The position numbers were made by a program, and so were the translations under genes. Shown one piece after another: positions 8,412-15,648 of a stretch of DNA of 25,394 bases. The stretch is taken from the IMG/VR virus record IMGVR_UViG_3300005582_000092, positions 1 through 25,394 of that record; one strand, given 5' to 3'. Below the pieces are notes generated by a model. It searched no databases. It was given only the letters and a program-made list of their open reading frames with translations, and was not told the origin of the DNA. The stretch comes from a virus. Each line of letters starts with the position of its first letter. The first letter of the stretch is position 1.

Positions 8412-11400
8412 TTATATAGTTTTCATTTTTTCTATTAATTCACTTAATAAAAATCCATTGTCATAATTTGACCATTTCTCTTCTAAAAATTCAGATAATG
8501 TCATACAAGTACCACTAGCACCTTTAAATAACTCTGCATTTCCACCAGTTGTATTATCTAAGCCTGTTAAACTGGAGATATCTATGGGTATATTTATACC
8601 ACCAATATTTATATTGTGATTTAATTTAATTTTTTTATTATCTTTATCCATCAATTTTACTATAACAGTATTACTTAGTTTATAATCTGATCCATCAGTA
8701 GTCCAGTCCCCCTCTATTTTTACAAATTTTAAGCCTGCACCAAATTCACCTGTTGCAATATCGTATCCATCTTTGGTTATCATAATTTTAATCGTACTAC
8801 CACCAATAGTGACTTCTTTTTCACATGAATGACTATCATCAAACATAAAATACATATTAAATCTATTATTCTCATTTAACCCCTTTTCAAAAAGATTAAC
8901 TAAGTAAAAATGATTTACTCTTCCAGTTTTTGCTTTTAGAAAAACACCTAAATAACAACCATCAGGTGATGTACCTGACTGAAAAGATAGTGTAGAATCA
9001 GTTTTATATTTCCCATAAATTTTTCCTAATTCAGTTCCTGGATTTAAACATATATCTCCTTCATTTCCTGCCCTTACTATATAATTTTTACTTTGGAGAA
9101 AAGCAATTGCCTCACCCTCATTATCACATGCTTCATTTACTAAATTACCGTATAACCTTTCATTTGTAAATAATGATTTAATTCTATTTATCTCTTCGTT
9201 TAGTTTCATTTTTGATTTATTATATGTTTCATTTTTAATTAGTGTACTATCACCATCGACTTCTACATCCACTTCTAATAAAAATTTTTGAAATGTTTTT
9301 AAATCTTCAGGGGTTAATTTTTTATTACTTGTTACAACTACTGCAGTCTTTTCTTCTTTTGATATCTTAGGTTTTTCAATACCTTTTAATGTGATAATAA
9401 CATTAGATATTTTTCGAATAGATTCTGTTTCACTAACAGATTTATTAATTATCCCTTCTAAAATAGGTATGACTAAATCTGTAACTTCTTTAATATCTTT
9501 GTGTTTGTATCTTCTACCGTCAATTTGATATGACACTTCTTTTTTAAGTGCCGTAACTGAATTTAAAAGAGAATCCCCAGTATCACTTTTTAATATTTCT
9601 GAAATTTTAATAGAAAAATCACTTAATAATTTAGTCTCTTCAATAAAAGTTTCTGTATCTATAAAACCACTCTCACTTAATTTTTCTGCCAACAAATCAA
9701 TTTTTTCATTATTAGAAATGATGTCAGTGTAATCTGGAGATAATTGTTCCTGATCTATTTCTCCTGTTTCTGTAAATATACCTAATGGATCAAAACCGTA
9801 ATTTAAATAAAGGTTTTGTAATCCTTTTGCAATATCTTCACTAAATACATATAATCCTGCGAATAGAGAACCTTGTATCACAAATTGTTTCACACCTTTA
9901 AAGTATGAATTAACCATCTTATTTAAATCTTTACCATATTTATTATATAATTCTTCTATTTTTTTAGGATCTTCGTTTTTAAATATGTCACTCAATACAC
10001 CCCTTTGTTGAGGATCTAAATTTTTTCCTTGTCTATTTAAATCAGTAATTAAATCTCTATATTTTGGAGTATCTACTTTCTTTAATAATTCTTTAAATTC
10101 GTCAAACATCTTTAATTCCTCAGGATTTAATGTTCTAGACCATTGAGCGATTTCTCTTTCTAACCCTATTAAATCATTACCATATTGTGTAGTTATATTA
10201 CCTAACTCACCTAATTTAGCACTAAATTTACTTCCTTTACCTGCTAATTTTAAAGCCTCTCCCAAACCAAATAACGCACCTAATGCGGTTAAACTGGCAT
10301 TAATTTCCCATCCTTCATCTTCTTCTACAACATATCCTATTGCACTAACTAAATCTATTAATCCACTAACCAATACTCCCACAGGACCAAATGTTAATGA
10401 AACTATAGAAGCTACATCTGATATACAATGCCAATCAGATGCACAATCAGATGACCAGTCTCCTACCTTTTCCAACCCACTCCTAATATCCCCAATAGAT
10501 TTACCACACCAGTCATTAATGTTAATATCTATAACATAGTCACCATCAACCCCATTTACCGTTACTTTTGCAGTACCATTTGGTTTAACACAACAACAAA
10601 CAGTTTTATTATCTATAAACCCAATCCTTGACATTCCTGTAGTTCTTTTAGAAGGGGTAGTTGGTGTCATAAACATACCACCATTATTTTTACATACATC
10701 ACTCCATTTAAATGTTTCATTTATTTCAGGAGAATGTCCACCAGAACCTGGAGCACCATAACCTACAGGTAAAGAAACTGTCTTATAAATTGGATTTGAA
10801 CAAGCATTTTTATGTCTTTCCTTAGTTTGTAAAGAAATTATAATATTATGTTCATCAATTATCTCTAAAACTTTATCATATTTATTATAGAAAACTAAAT
10901 TATCTTTAAATTCAGTCCCTAAACTATCTAATTTTTTCTGTAATTTTATTTTTTGATTATAATCCTTTAAATTATCTTCATAGTTATCTTTTGCGATATT
11001 ATTAAATATTTCAATACTTTGTAATTTTTGGTAATATGATCTACCCAAACTACCTTCAGGATCTAAAACTTGTGTATTTATATCTCCGTCATCTCTAGGA
11101 CCACCTGTGTATGTATTATCCACCTGTTCTATTGGTTTTTCAGGTTTAAAACCTATAGACAAATCACCAAAATAATTTTTTAGTTTATCATCAAAAGAAC
11201 GACTAACCAAAATCCTTTCAACATCATCTGTCCCAACAATGCCACTAGATAGTGCAGAATTCATCATTTTAATTTTTAACTCCTCTAATTTCTCAATTAT
11301 ATAAGAAGGGTTAATACATGTCGATACACCTATTTTACTGTCTAATATATCCGTTATCTTATCACTGTTTACTGTTTTTGTACCAGTCCATCCAAAGTAA

Positions 11401-11957
11401 CTACTTACTGCGTCCCAATTATTTATAGCACTTTTATAGTTTTTATACTCTTTATAATTATCATATTGTATAATGTCTATTGGTGGATACACTCCATCGG
11501 AAACAGGTATACCAAATTTTTTATAGTTAGGATTGTTTCTGTCTGTATCTAAACCTGCAAAATCATCTACACCTTGCCACCCTTTACCTTTGTTAGATTT
11601 TAAATAATCTTGACCGACTGTTCTCCATGCGATTTTCATGTAATCGTTGTTATATCCACCAATTTTACTTAAACCATCCGTCAAACCATTTTTAGAAAGT
11701 TCTTTATTTACTTTACTTAACCTTTTACTATCACCCCTAACCCAAGATCTGAAATTATCACCATCACTTTTATTTTTAATGTGGTAAGTAAATAAATCAT
11801 CAACAGGTATAGTCTTAATTGAATACTTACCACCATCAAAAGGACTTGTTGGTGATACCTGAGCACCCTTTGATTTACCGTTTTTCTTTGGTGGATTTTG
11901 TTCCACTAAGAAAACCCTTTTAAATTGTTCTTCAGATATTACAACTCTTTTTTTCAT
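8412..11957 (-). CDS. Giant unknown virion-protein candidate, apparent two-module fusion
   Basis: I do not recognise this 1181-aa protein. It begins with a leader, MKKRVVISEEQFKRVFLVEQ, with LVE/Q at residue 19, resembling the leaders of neighbouring genes. A Gly/Asn/Tyr-rich first third includes KGWQGVDDFAGLDTDRNNP. Hydrophobic, glycine-rich stretches lie at about 508-570 (VSLTFGPVGVLVSGLIDLV, then LTALGALFGLGEALKLAG) and at about 690-705 (IQGSLFAGLYVF), which could be membrane-active. A helical part follows. At residue 917 an internal copy of the leader type found on the next gene appears (MKLNEEINRIKSLF, then NERLYGNLVNEA). About 239 beta-rich residues follow, so the C-terminal part looks like a second gene fused on. 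It starts 3 nt after the 383-aa gene's stop and ends 1 nt before the next ATG, indicating tight coupling. A virion-internal or ejection role is inferred from leader and context. Confidence 0.62.
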   Translation of the reverse strand: MKKRVVISEEQFKRVFLVEQNPPKKNGKSKGAQVSPTSPFDGGKYSIKTIPVDDLFTYHIKNKSDGDNFRSWVRGDSKRLSKVNKELSKNGLTDGLSKIGGYNNDYMKIAWRTVGQDYLKSNKGKGWQGVDDFAGLDTDRNNPNYKKFGIPVSDGVYPPIDIIQYDNYKEYKNYKSAINNWDAVSSYFGWTGTKTVNSDKITDILDSKIGVSTCINPSYIIEKLEELKIKMMNSALSSGIVGTDDVERILVSRSFDDKLKNYFGDLSIGFKPEKPIEQVDNTYTGGPRDDGDINTQVLDPEGSLGRSYYQKLQSIEIFNNIAKDNYEDNLKDYNQKIKLQKKLDSLGTEFKDNLVFYNKYDKVLEIIDEHNIIISLQTKERHKNACSNPIYKTVSLPVGYGAPGSGGHSPEINETFKWSDVCKNNGGMFMTPTTPSKRTTGMSRIGFIDNKTVCCCVKPNGTAKVTVNGVDGDYVIDININDWCGKSIGDIRSGLEKVGDWSSDCASDWHCISDVASIVSLTFGPVGVLVSGLIDLVSAIGYVVEEDEGWEINASLTALGALFGLGEALKLAGKGSKFSAKLGELGNITTQYGNDLIGLEREIAQWSRTLNPEELKMFDEFKELLKKVDTPKYRDLITDLNRQGKNLDPQQRGVLSDIFKNEDPKKIEELYNKYGKDLNKMVNSYFKGVKQFVIQGSLFAGLYVFSEDIAKGLQNLYLNYGFDPLGIFTETGEIDQEQLSPDYTDIISNNEKIDLLAEKLSESGFIDTETFIEETKLLSDFSIKISEILKSDTGDSLLNSVTALKKEVSYQIDGRRYKHKDIKEVTDLVIPILEGIINKSVSETESIRKISNVIITLKGIEKPKISKEEKTAVVVTSNKKLTPEDLKTFQKFLLEVDVEVDGDSTLIKNETYNKSKMKLNEEINRIKSLFTNERLYGNLVNEACDNEGEAIAFLQSKNYIVRAGNEGDICLNPGTELGKIYGKYKTDSTLSFQSGTSPDGCYLGVFLKAKTGRVNHFYLVNLFEKGLNENNRFNMYFMFDDSHSCEKEVTIGGSTIKIMITKDGYDIATGEFGAGLKFVKIEGDWTTDGSDYKLSNTVIVKLMDKDNKKIKLNHNINIGGINIPIDISSLTGLDNTTGGNAELFKGASGTCMTLSEFLEEKWSNYDNGFLLSELIEKMKTI

Positions 11958-11960
11958 ATT

Positions 11961-13112
11961 TTAAACATTAGTCAACACAAACGAACCAACATCCATTTTA
12001 TCTGTTTCAATTGCCTTTTGTATTACAATTCTTTGTTTATTTGAATCAATGTTTAATTCTTTATAGATATAACTTACATATTCTTTTCTGAATTTAATAT
12101 TACCTTTATCATTCTTATCTACTAAGGGAACATTCATTTTGGAACGGAAATTAAATTTGTTTGCACCAACCTTTTTAACTATTGCAAGTTTAGTACCATT
12201 TTGATCCTTAACAACGTATCTTTCTCCTTCAACTCCGCCTGCAACTATTTTTTCATCAAAGTTATCGCCAGTAATTTCTTCAGTATCATTTCCTGATATT
12301 TGTTGCATTACTTTGGTAGGATCTAAACCTAATGTTTTATACATTATTCTAATCTCATCTCCCTTTCTAAATAATCCTTCTTTTTGAAAAACGTTTCTAA
12401 AAGTAGACATACACCATACTACACCATCAATCTCTTCTTTTTGAAATTCTTCTTTGGTTTTACCTTGTCTAACTTGTTTATACATATCCTTCATGTGATC
12501 TCTACACTCATCCTTACTCATATTAATCTCCTTTTTGGTTGCATTAACATCGTCTTTTCTTTGTTGTTTAACATTGCCCGCATCTTTATTTGTGGAGAAT
12601 TCAGGATTCGTTCCCGACTTAGATTTTAACCAATCAGATTTCAATGCCACGCTCAACTGAGTTTTAAATGATTCTGCGTCAATCTTACCTACTTGTTCAG
12701 ATGATAATACATATCCATCACCAGTACTAATAGAAAGTTTTTTACCCTCAGGACCAATACTCAAAGAACTATTCCAACTTGTAACCAAACCATTCTCAAC
12801 TTTAATCATAATATAAAAATTTAAAGACCCCCTATTAAAATCAAAATCCTTAAATGCCTCTGTTTTACCAAGTTGTTCTACTTCATTCTTTATCTTAACA
12901 ATGTTATAAGGTTTAAATTCTCTAAAATATGTGTTTTCACCATATTCAGGACCTGACTTTTTAAAATTATTAGAAGTTAAAATTTCTTCATATTTTTCAA
13001 GAGTGTCACCATTTACATCTTCAGTTATAAGATTACCGAACATTCTCTCTTCAGTAAAAAGAGATTTCATTCTTTCAATTTCCTCATTTAAAGTATTACT
13101 ATATTTTTTCAT
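11961..13112 (-). CDS. Unknown leader-bearing virion-protein candidate
   Basis: I do not recognise this 383-aa protein. Its first 31 residues are a leader: MKKYSNTLNEEIERMKSLF, then EERMFGNLITE, where ITE/D at residue 31 fits the T4 prohead-protease type of site. The same leader occurs inside the 1181-aa neighbour (residue 917), with NEEI-(E/N)-R-(M/I)-KSLF and ER-(M/L)-(F/Y)-GNL shared. The rest has a beta-rich half (SLNFYIMIKVENG, SLSIGPEGKKLSISTG), a charged linker (about 175-205) and a helical C-terminal part with WCMSTFRNVFQKEGLF. It has no signal peptide or membrane segment. It is the first gene of the 13112-to-6071 block and has TATTTATA boxes 13 and 45 nt upstream of its ATG. Confidence 0.62.
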   Translation of the reverse strand: MKKYSNTLNEEIERMKSLFTEERMFGNLITEDVNGDTLEKYEEILTSNNFKKSGPEYGENTYFREFKPYNIVKIKNEVEQLGKTEAFKDFDFNRGSLNFYIMIKVENGLVTSWNSSLSIGPEGKKLSISTGDGYVLSSEQVGKIDAESFKTQLSVALKSDWLKSKSGTNPEFSTNKDAGNVKQQRKDDVNATKKEINMSKDECRDHMKDMYKQVRQGKTKEEFQKEEIDGVVWCMSTFRNVFQKEGLFRKGDEIRIMYKTLGLDPTKVMQQISGNDTEEITGDNFDEKIVAGGVEGERYVVKDQNGTKLAIVKKVGANKFNFRSKMNVPLVDKNDKGNIKFRKEYVSYIYKELNIDSNKQRIVIQKAIETDKMDVGSFVLTNV

Positions 13113-13125
13113 TTTTTCGTTTATA

Positions 13126-13133
13126 TATAAATA
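13126..13133 (-). promoter_or_regulatory. TATTTATA box, candidate phage promoter (proximal)
   Basis: The gene-sense context is TATAATATTTATATATAAAC. It ends 13 nt before the ATG at 13112 and is one of two copies of the octamer in this gap. Confidence 0.45.
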
Positions 13134-13157
13134 TTATAGTTTTATAAAAAAGGTGAA

Positions 13158-13165
13158 TATAAATA
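13158..13165 (-). promoter_or_regulatory. TATTTATA box, candidate phage promoter (distal)
   Basis: The gene-sense context is TTTCTATTTATATTCACC. It ends 45 nt before the ATG at 13112 and lies directly after the tube-gene terminator hairpin, as expected for a terminator followed by a new promoter. Its flanks fit the extended consensus less well than the proximal copy. Confidence 0.4.
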
Positions 13166-13166
13166 G

Positions 13167-13205
13167 AAAATCCTTACCATATAATATATATACGATAAGG
13201 ATTTT
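13167..13205 (-). terminator. Hairpin downstream of tail tube gene
   Basis: A perfect 10-bp inverted repeat (AAAATCCTTA at 13167-13176, TAAGGATTTT at 13196-13205) flanks a 19-nt A/T-rich loop, 22 nt after the tube stop. On the minus strand the 3' arm ends in TTTT followed by CTATTTAT, a short imperfect U-tract. It may limit read-through from the abundant tube transcript into the 383-aa gene. Confidence 0.5.
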
Positions 13206-13227
13206 GTAAATATGTTAATAAAACGTA

Positions 13228-13716
13228 TTAGAATACGTTTATCGCTCTGTCAAATCTAAGTGTACAAGTAATATCTGCCAAATCTGAAGATGAATAATCT
13301 AATCCACCAAAGTCAACATCATTTAATTGACAACTTTGAAGAATCCATTTTTGAACAACAACACCAGTTGGATCCAACATCTCTAATTCAACATCTTTTT
13401 TGTAACCTGCCGCATAACCTTGTCTACCTGTTACAGATTCAGAGTGTAAACGAACCCACTCCATTAACGCCTGAGACGCAGAAGGACCAATAGGGTCTCT
13501 AAAAGTTACAGAGATTGATTCCCAGTTAAATCTACCAATTACATATGTAGAAGTATTTAAAAAAGGTATCTCCACCTCAGCACTCGTATATTTTGGTCGG
13601 CTAGTTGTAGATACCCACCATTCTTGAATTCCCAATTCATCTGGAAATCTCAAAATAAACCTATTCTTTCTTAACGGTTCGTAAGGAACAGGCATTCTCA
13701 TTAATAAATCAGCCAT
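13228..13716 (-). CDS. gp19: Tail tube protein (T4 gp19-like)
   Basis: This 162-aa protein forms the inner tube of the contractile tail, through which DNA passes. The length matches T4 gp19 (163 aa). Typical features are the start MADLLMRMPVPYEPLRKNRF followed by ILRFPDELGIQEWWV, a central IGRFNWESISVTFRDPIGPS, and the ending TCTLRFDRAINVF, closely like the gp19 C-terminus. It has no signal peptide or membrane segment, as expected for a cytoplasmically assembled tube. An A/T-only leader precedes the ATG, and a TATTTATA box lies 45 nt upstream. It has its own promoter box and a downstream hairpin, which fits separate high-level expression of a major structural protein. The sheath gene lies 2.6 kb upstream rather than immediately adjacent as in T4; five genes separate the two. 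Confidence 0.93.
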   Translation of the reverse strand: MADLLMRMPVPYEPLRKNRFILRFPDELGIQEWWVSTTSRPKYTSAEVEIPFLNTSTYVIGRFNWESISVTFRDPIGPSASQALMEWVRLHSESVTGRQGYAAGYKKDVELEMLDPTGVVVQKWILQSCQLNDVDFGGLDYSSSDLADITCTLRFDRAINVF

Positions 13717-13761
13717 CTTAATTTTTTTTTAATTTTTTTTTATTAGTTGTATTATTTAATA

Positions 13762-13769
13762 TATAAATA
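13762..13769 (-). promoter_or_regulatory. TATTTATA box, candidate promoter of tail tube gene
   Basis: The gene-sense context is CACAATATTTATATATTAAA. It ends 45 nt before the tube ATG at 13716, in the 71-bp gap after the HAD gene. It matches the extended consensus aATATTTATATa fully. Confidence 0.5.
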
Positions 13770-13787
13770 TTGTGTTTTTGAGAAAAA

Positions 13788-14609
13788 TTATTTTTTTATA
13801 ATTATTCTTTTCTTTTTAGGATTTTTAGGGTCTGATGTATCGTAGATAATAAAATTTATTTCGGGATATAATTTTTGTAATTCATCCTCTATTAATTTTT
13901 CTATTGTTTTAACATTACCTTCATCATCGTCACTAAATCCTACGCTAATCCCCTCAAAATCAGAATTATTTCTTATGTCACCTATTTGTTTAACCACTTT
14001 TTCTACAAAACTTTTAAACGCAACTTTCTTACCTTTTTCAGGATTAGTACCACTTACATTTAAATCAAATTTATTTAAAAATTCTTCTGAAGAAACTGGA
14101 TGATAATCTTGTAAATTTAAATATTCCTCAATAGATAAACCGTTTAGATTTTTTTCCATTATTTTTTTCTCATCCCAATTGATTGTCTTTTCAATTACTA
14201 TCTTAATACCGTCTTTTATGGCTTGTGGTGAATTAGATCTGGCAGTAATTATTGAGAAATCACTTCCACTAATTAAAGCCTCTTTAAACTTATTAAAACT
14301 TGGACCATAACTTCTATAATTTAATGCTTCTTTCACATCTCTTACAAATGCATCATAATCTCTAAAATCTTTAAAAGATTGTTTAATGTCATCGTTAAGA
14401 TATCTAAACTCCGTACCTATTTTATGTCTGATACCTCTAAATTGTTCAGTAGAAACTGATACAGGTACCCACATTATTCCATTAACACTATAGTCTAAGT
14501 GTATTCTAGTTGGCATATTAAGAATATTATCATCCCAATCAAAAGAGTAAACTTTTTTTTTCGTTTCCTTTAAAATTTTGTGTTGTGATTCAGTAATTTT
14601 AATATTCAT
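13788..14609 (-). CDS. HAD-superfamily phosphatase-like protein with leader-like N-terminus
   Basis: This 273-aa protein has the HAD hydrolase motif order. Motif I is VYSFDWDDNIL with Asp24 and Asp26, where Asp24 would be the nucleophile. Motif II is FSIITARSNS with Thr122. A Lys-rich segment (GKKVAFK, about 193-199) could supply motif III, and motif IV is GFSDDDEGNV with Asp227-229. A helical cap-like insert lies between motifs I and II. It probably removes phosphate from a small molecule, nucleotide or nucleic-acid end; the substrate cannot be told. The first 15 residues, MNIKITESQHKILKE, resemble the leaders of nearby genes (xITESxxKIxKE) with an L-K-E site, so the enzyme may be packaged in the virion. 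It lies between a terminator and the tube gene, an unusual place for an enzyme. A TATTTATA box ends only 4 nt before its ATG. Confidence 0.75.
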   Translation of the reverse strand: MNIKITESQHKILKETKKKVYSFDWDDNILNMPTRIHLDYSVNGIMWVPVSVSTEQFRGIRHKIGTEFRYLNDDIKQSFKDFRDYDAFVRDVKEALNYRSYGPSFNKFKEALISGSDFSIITARSNSPQAIKDGIKIVIEKTINWDEKKIMEKNLNGLSIEEYLNLQDYHPVSSEEFLNKFDLNVSGTNPEKGKKVAFKSFVEKVVKQIGDIRNNSDFEGISVGFSDDDEGNVKTIEKLIEDELQKLYPEINFIIYDTSDPKNPKKKRIIIKK

Positions 14610-14613
14610 ATCA

Positions 14614-14621
14614 TATAAATA
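14614..14621 (-). promoter_or_regulatory. TATTTATA box very close to HAD gene start
   Basis: The gene-sense context is ACAAATATTTATATGATATG. The box ends only 4 nt before the ATG at 14609. If transcription starts a few nt downstream, as with T4 late promoters, the mRNA would be nearly leaderless. Alternatively the motif has another role here. Confidence 0.35.
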
Positions 14622-14631
14622 TTTGTAAAAT

Positions 14632-14657
14632 AAAAAAACCCATACTATGATGGGTTT
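14632..14657 (-). terminator. Rho-independent terminator after the 186-aa gene
   Basis: An 8-bp perfect stem (AAACCCAT at 14636-14643, ATGGGTTT at 14650-14657) has a 6-nt loop. On the minus strand the stem is followed directly by a T run (A 14632-14638 on plus). It lies 36 nt after the stop at 14694 and separates the small leader-bearing genes from the HAD gene. Confidence 0.85.
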
Positions 14658-14693
14658 AAAAAATAATTTTTTTGTAAAAGTAATAAGAATCTA

Positions 14694-15254
14694 TTAATAT
14701 TTTTGAATCTTATGTATTGATTCAATACCGTACTTCCCTCTCTTTTCTAACCCCTGTTCATCATTACAGGACGCAATGTGTGCGTCAACTTTAAACGGTT
14801 CCTCTACACCATCATCGAATGTACAATTGACTAATACTAGTGTTTTACCTTTAAGTTCCCACGATCCCCGTCTCCCACACAGTCCTGACTCAACATCATC
14901 AAGTGAAAATCTTTCTGCGCCCATACTTTCTTTAATTCTACGTCTAACAATTCTCGATTCATTCATTACGGGTGAATTCACTTTATTTTTAATACAATTT
15001 AAGGCTGCTAATGCTTTCATACCCATACCAAGTGGATCACTTGTTATCATCTCTCCCAATTCCGTCATACATTTAGTAACATCACCTGACACACAGCTTG
15101 GTAATTTAGTTGTATCAATCTTTGCTTCTTTACAACATTGAACCAAATCTGTTCCCGGATCACCTTTAGTGTCCTCTCTTAATACGACACCAACAATTCT
15201 TTTTAAATCACTTTCAGACAAAGTAATAACTTTACCGTTTTTTTTTATTTTCAT
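14694..15254 (-). CDS. Small Cys-rich leader-bearing protein (predicted internal virion protein)
   Basis: I do not recognise the family of this 186-aa protein. The leader MKIKKNGKVITLSESDLKRI followed by VGVVLRE has a predicted cut after Glu27. It is nearly identical to the leader of the upstream 112-aa gene (KIKKNGK-(I/V)-I-x-LSESDLKRI-x-x-(I/V)-VLRE), whereas the rest of the two proteins is unrelated. Several Cys follow (40, 41, 54, 62, 87, 126), which could pair outside the host cytoplasm. A second leader-like helix with an I-x-E site occurs at about 98-109 (MNESRIVRRRIKE), so the precursor may be cut twice. The C-terminal part (GSWELKGKTLVLVNCTFDDG) looks like a small beta domain. It lies 25 nt after the 112-aa gene and is followed by a strong terminator. 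Confidence 0.68.
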   Translation of the reverse strand: MKIKKNGKVITLSESDLKRIVGVVLREDTKGDPGTDLVQCCKEAKIDTTKLPSCVSGDVTKCMTELGEMITSDPLGMGMKALAALNCIKNKVNSPVMNESRIVRRRIKESMGAERFSLDDVESGLCGRRGSWELKGKTLVLVNCTFDDGVEEPFKVDAHIASCNDEQGLEKRGKYGIESIHKIQKY

Positions 15255-15279
15255 ATCTCAATTATATTATTTTTTATTA

Positions 15280-15618
15280 TTACCATTTAGTGCATGAAGC
15301 ACCTAATTTTTTAAATTTATTTGGTTGTTTGTGTTTAGTAAAAATTTTCTTAATTTTTCTTTTAAATCTCCTCAATTTTTTAGGTAAATCACCAACATTA
15401 TCAACAAATTTTTCAACTTTTTGTAAAAGTGTATCTAATAATTTTGGATCTGGATTGTCCTCATCTATTCCATCTAATTCAACCTCTAATTCAGAACCAT
15501 CGGCAGTTACATCAACTTCAGCCTCATCTTGTTCTCTTAATACTATCATAGTAATTCTTTTTAAGTCACTTTCTGAAAGACTTATAATTTTTCCGTTTTT
15601 TTTAATTTTTAAACCCAT
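15280..15618 (-). CDS. Small leader-bearing acidic/basic protein (predicted internal virion protein)
   Basis: This 112-aa protein has no family I recognise. The leader (MGLKIKKNGKIISLSESDLK, then RITMIVLRE) ends at Glu29, a T4 prohead-protease-like L-R-E site. An acidic stretch follows (EVDVTADGSELEVELDGIDE), then a Lys/Arg-rich tail (KKLRRFKRKIKKIFTKHKQ). The mature part thus has a charge split often seen in DNA-associated internal head proteins. It shares its leader with the 186-aa gene 25 nt downstream, consistent with shuffling or duplication of the leader alone. Its ATG is 30 nt past the stop of the beta-rich 200-aa gene; the leader is AAAAAACAAAGAAAATG, with no Shine-Dalgarno. No separate promoter box is seen, so it is probably co-transcribed. 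Confidence 0.65.
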   Translation of the reverse strand: MGLKIKKNGKIISLSESDLKRITMIVLREQDEAEVDVTADGSELEVELDGIDEDNPDPKLLDTLLQKVEKFVDNVGDLPKKLRRFKRKIKKIFTKHKQPNKFKKLGASCTKW

Positions 15619-15648
15619 TTTCTTTGTTTTTTATTTTTTTAGTTGTTT

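Noticed and set aside
8591-8613. Two TATTTATA octamers on the plus strand (TATAAATA on minus)
   Set aside because: They lie inside the 1181-aa coding region with no downstream gene start near; this is expected by chance in such AT-rich DNA.
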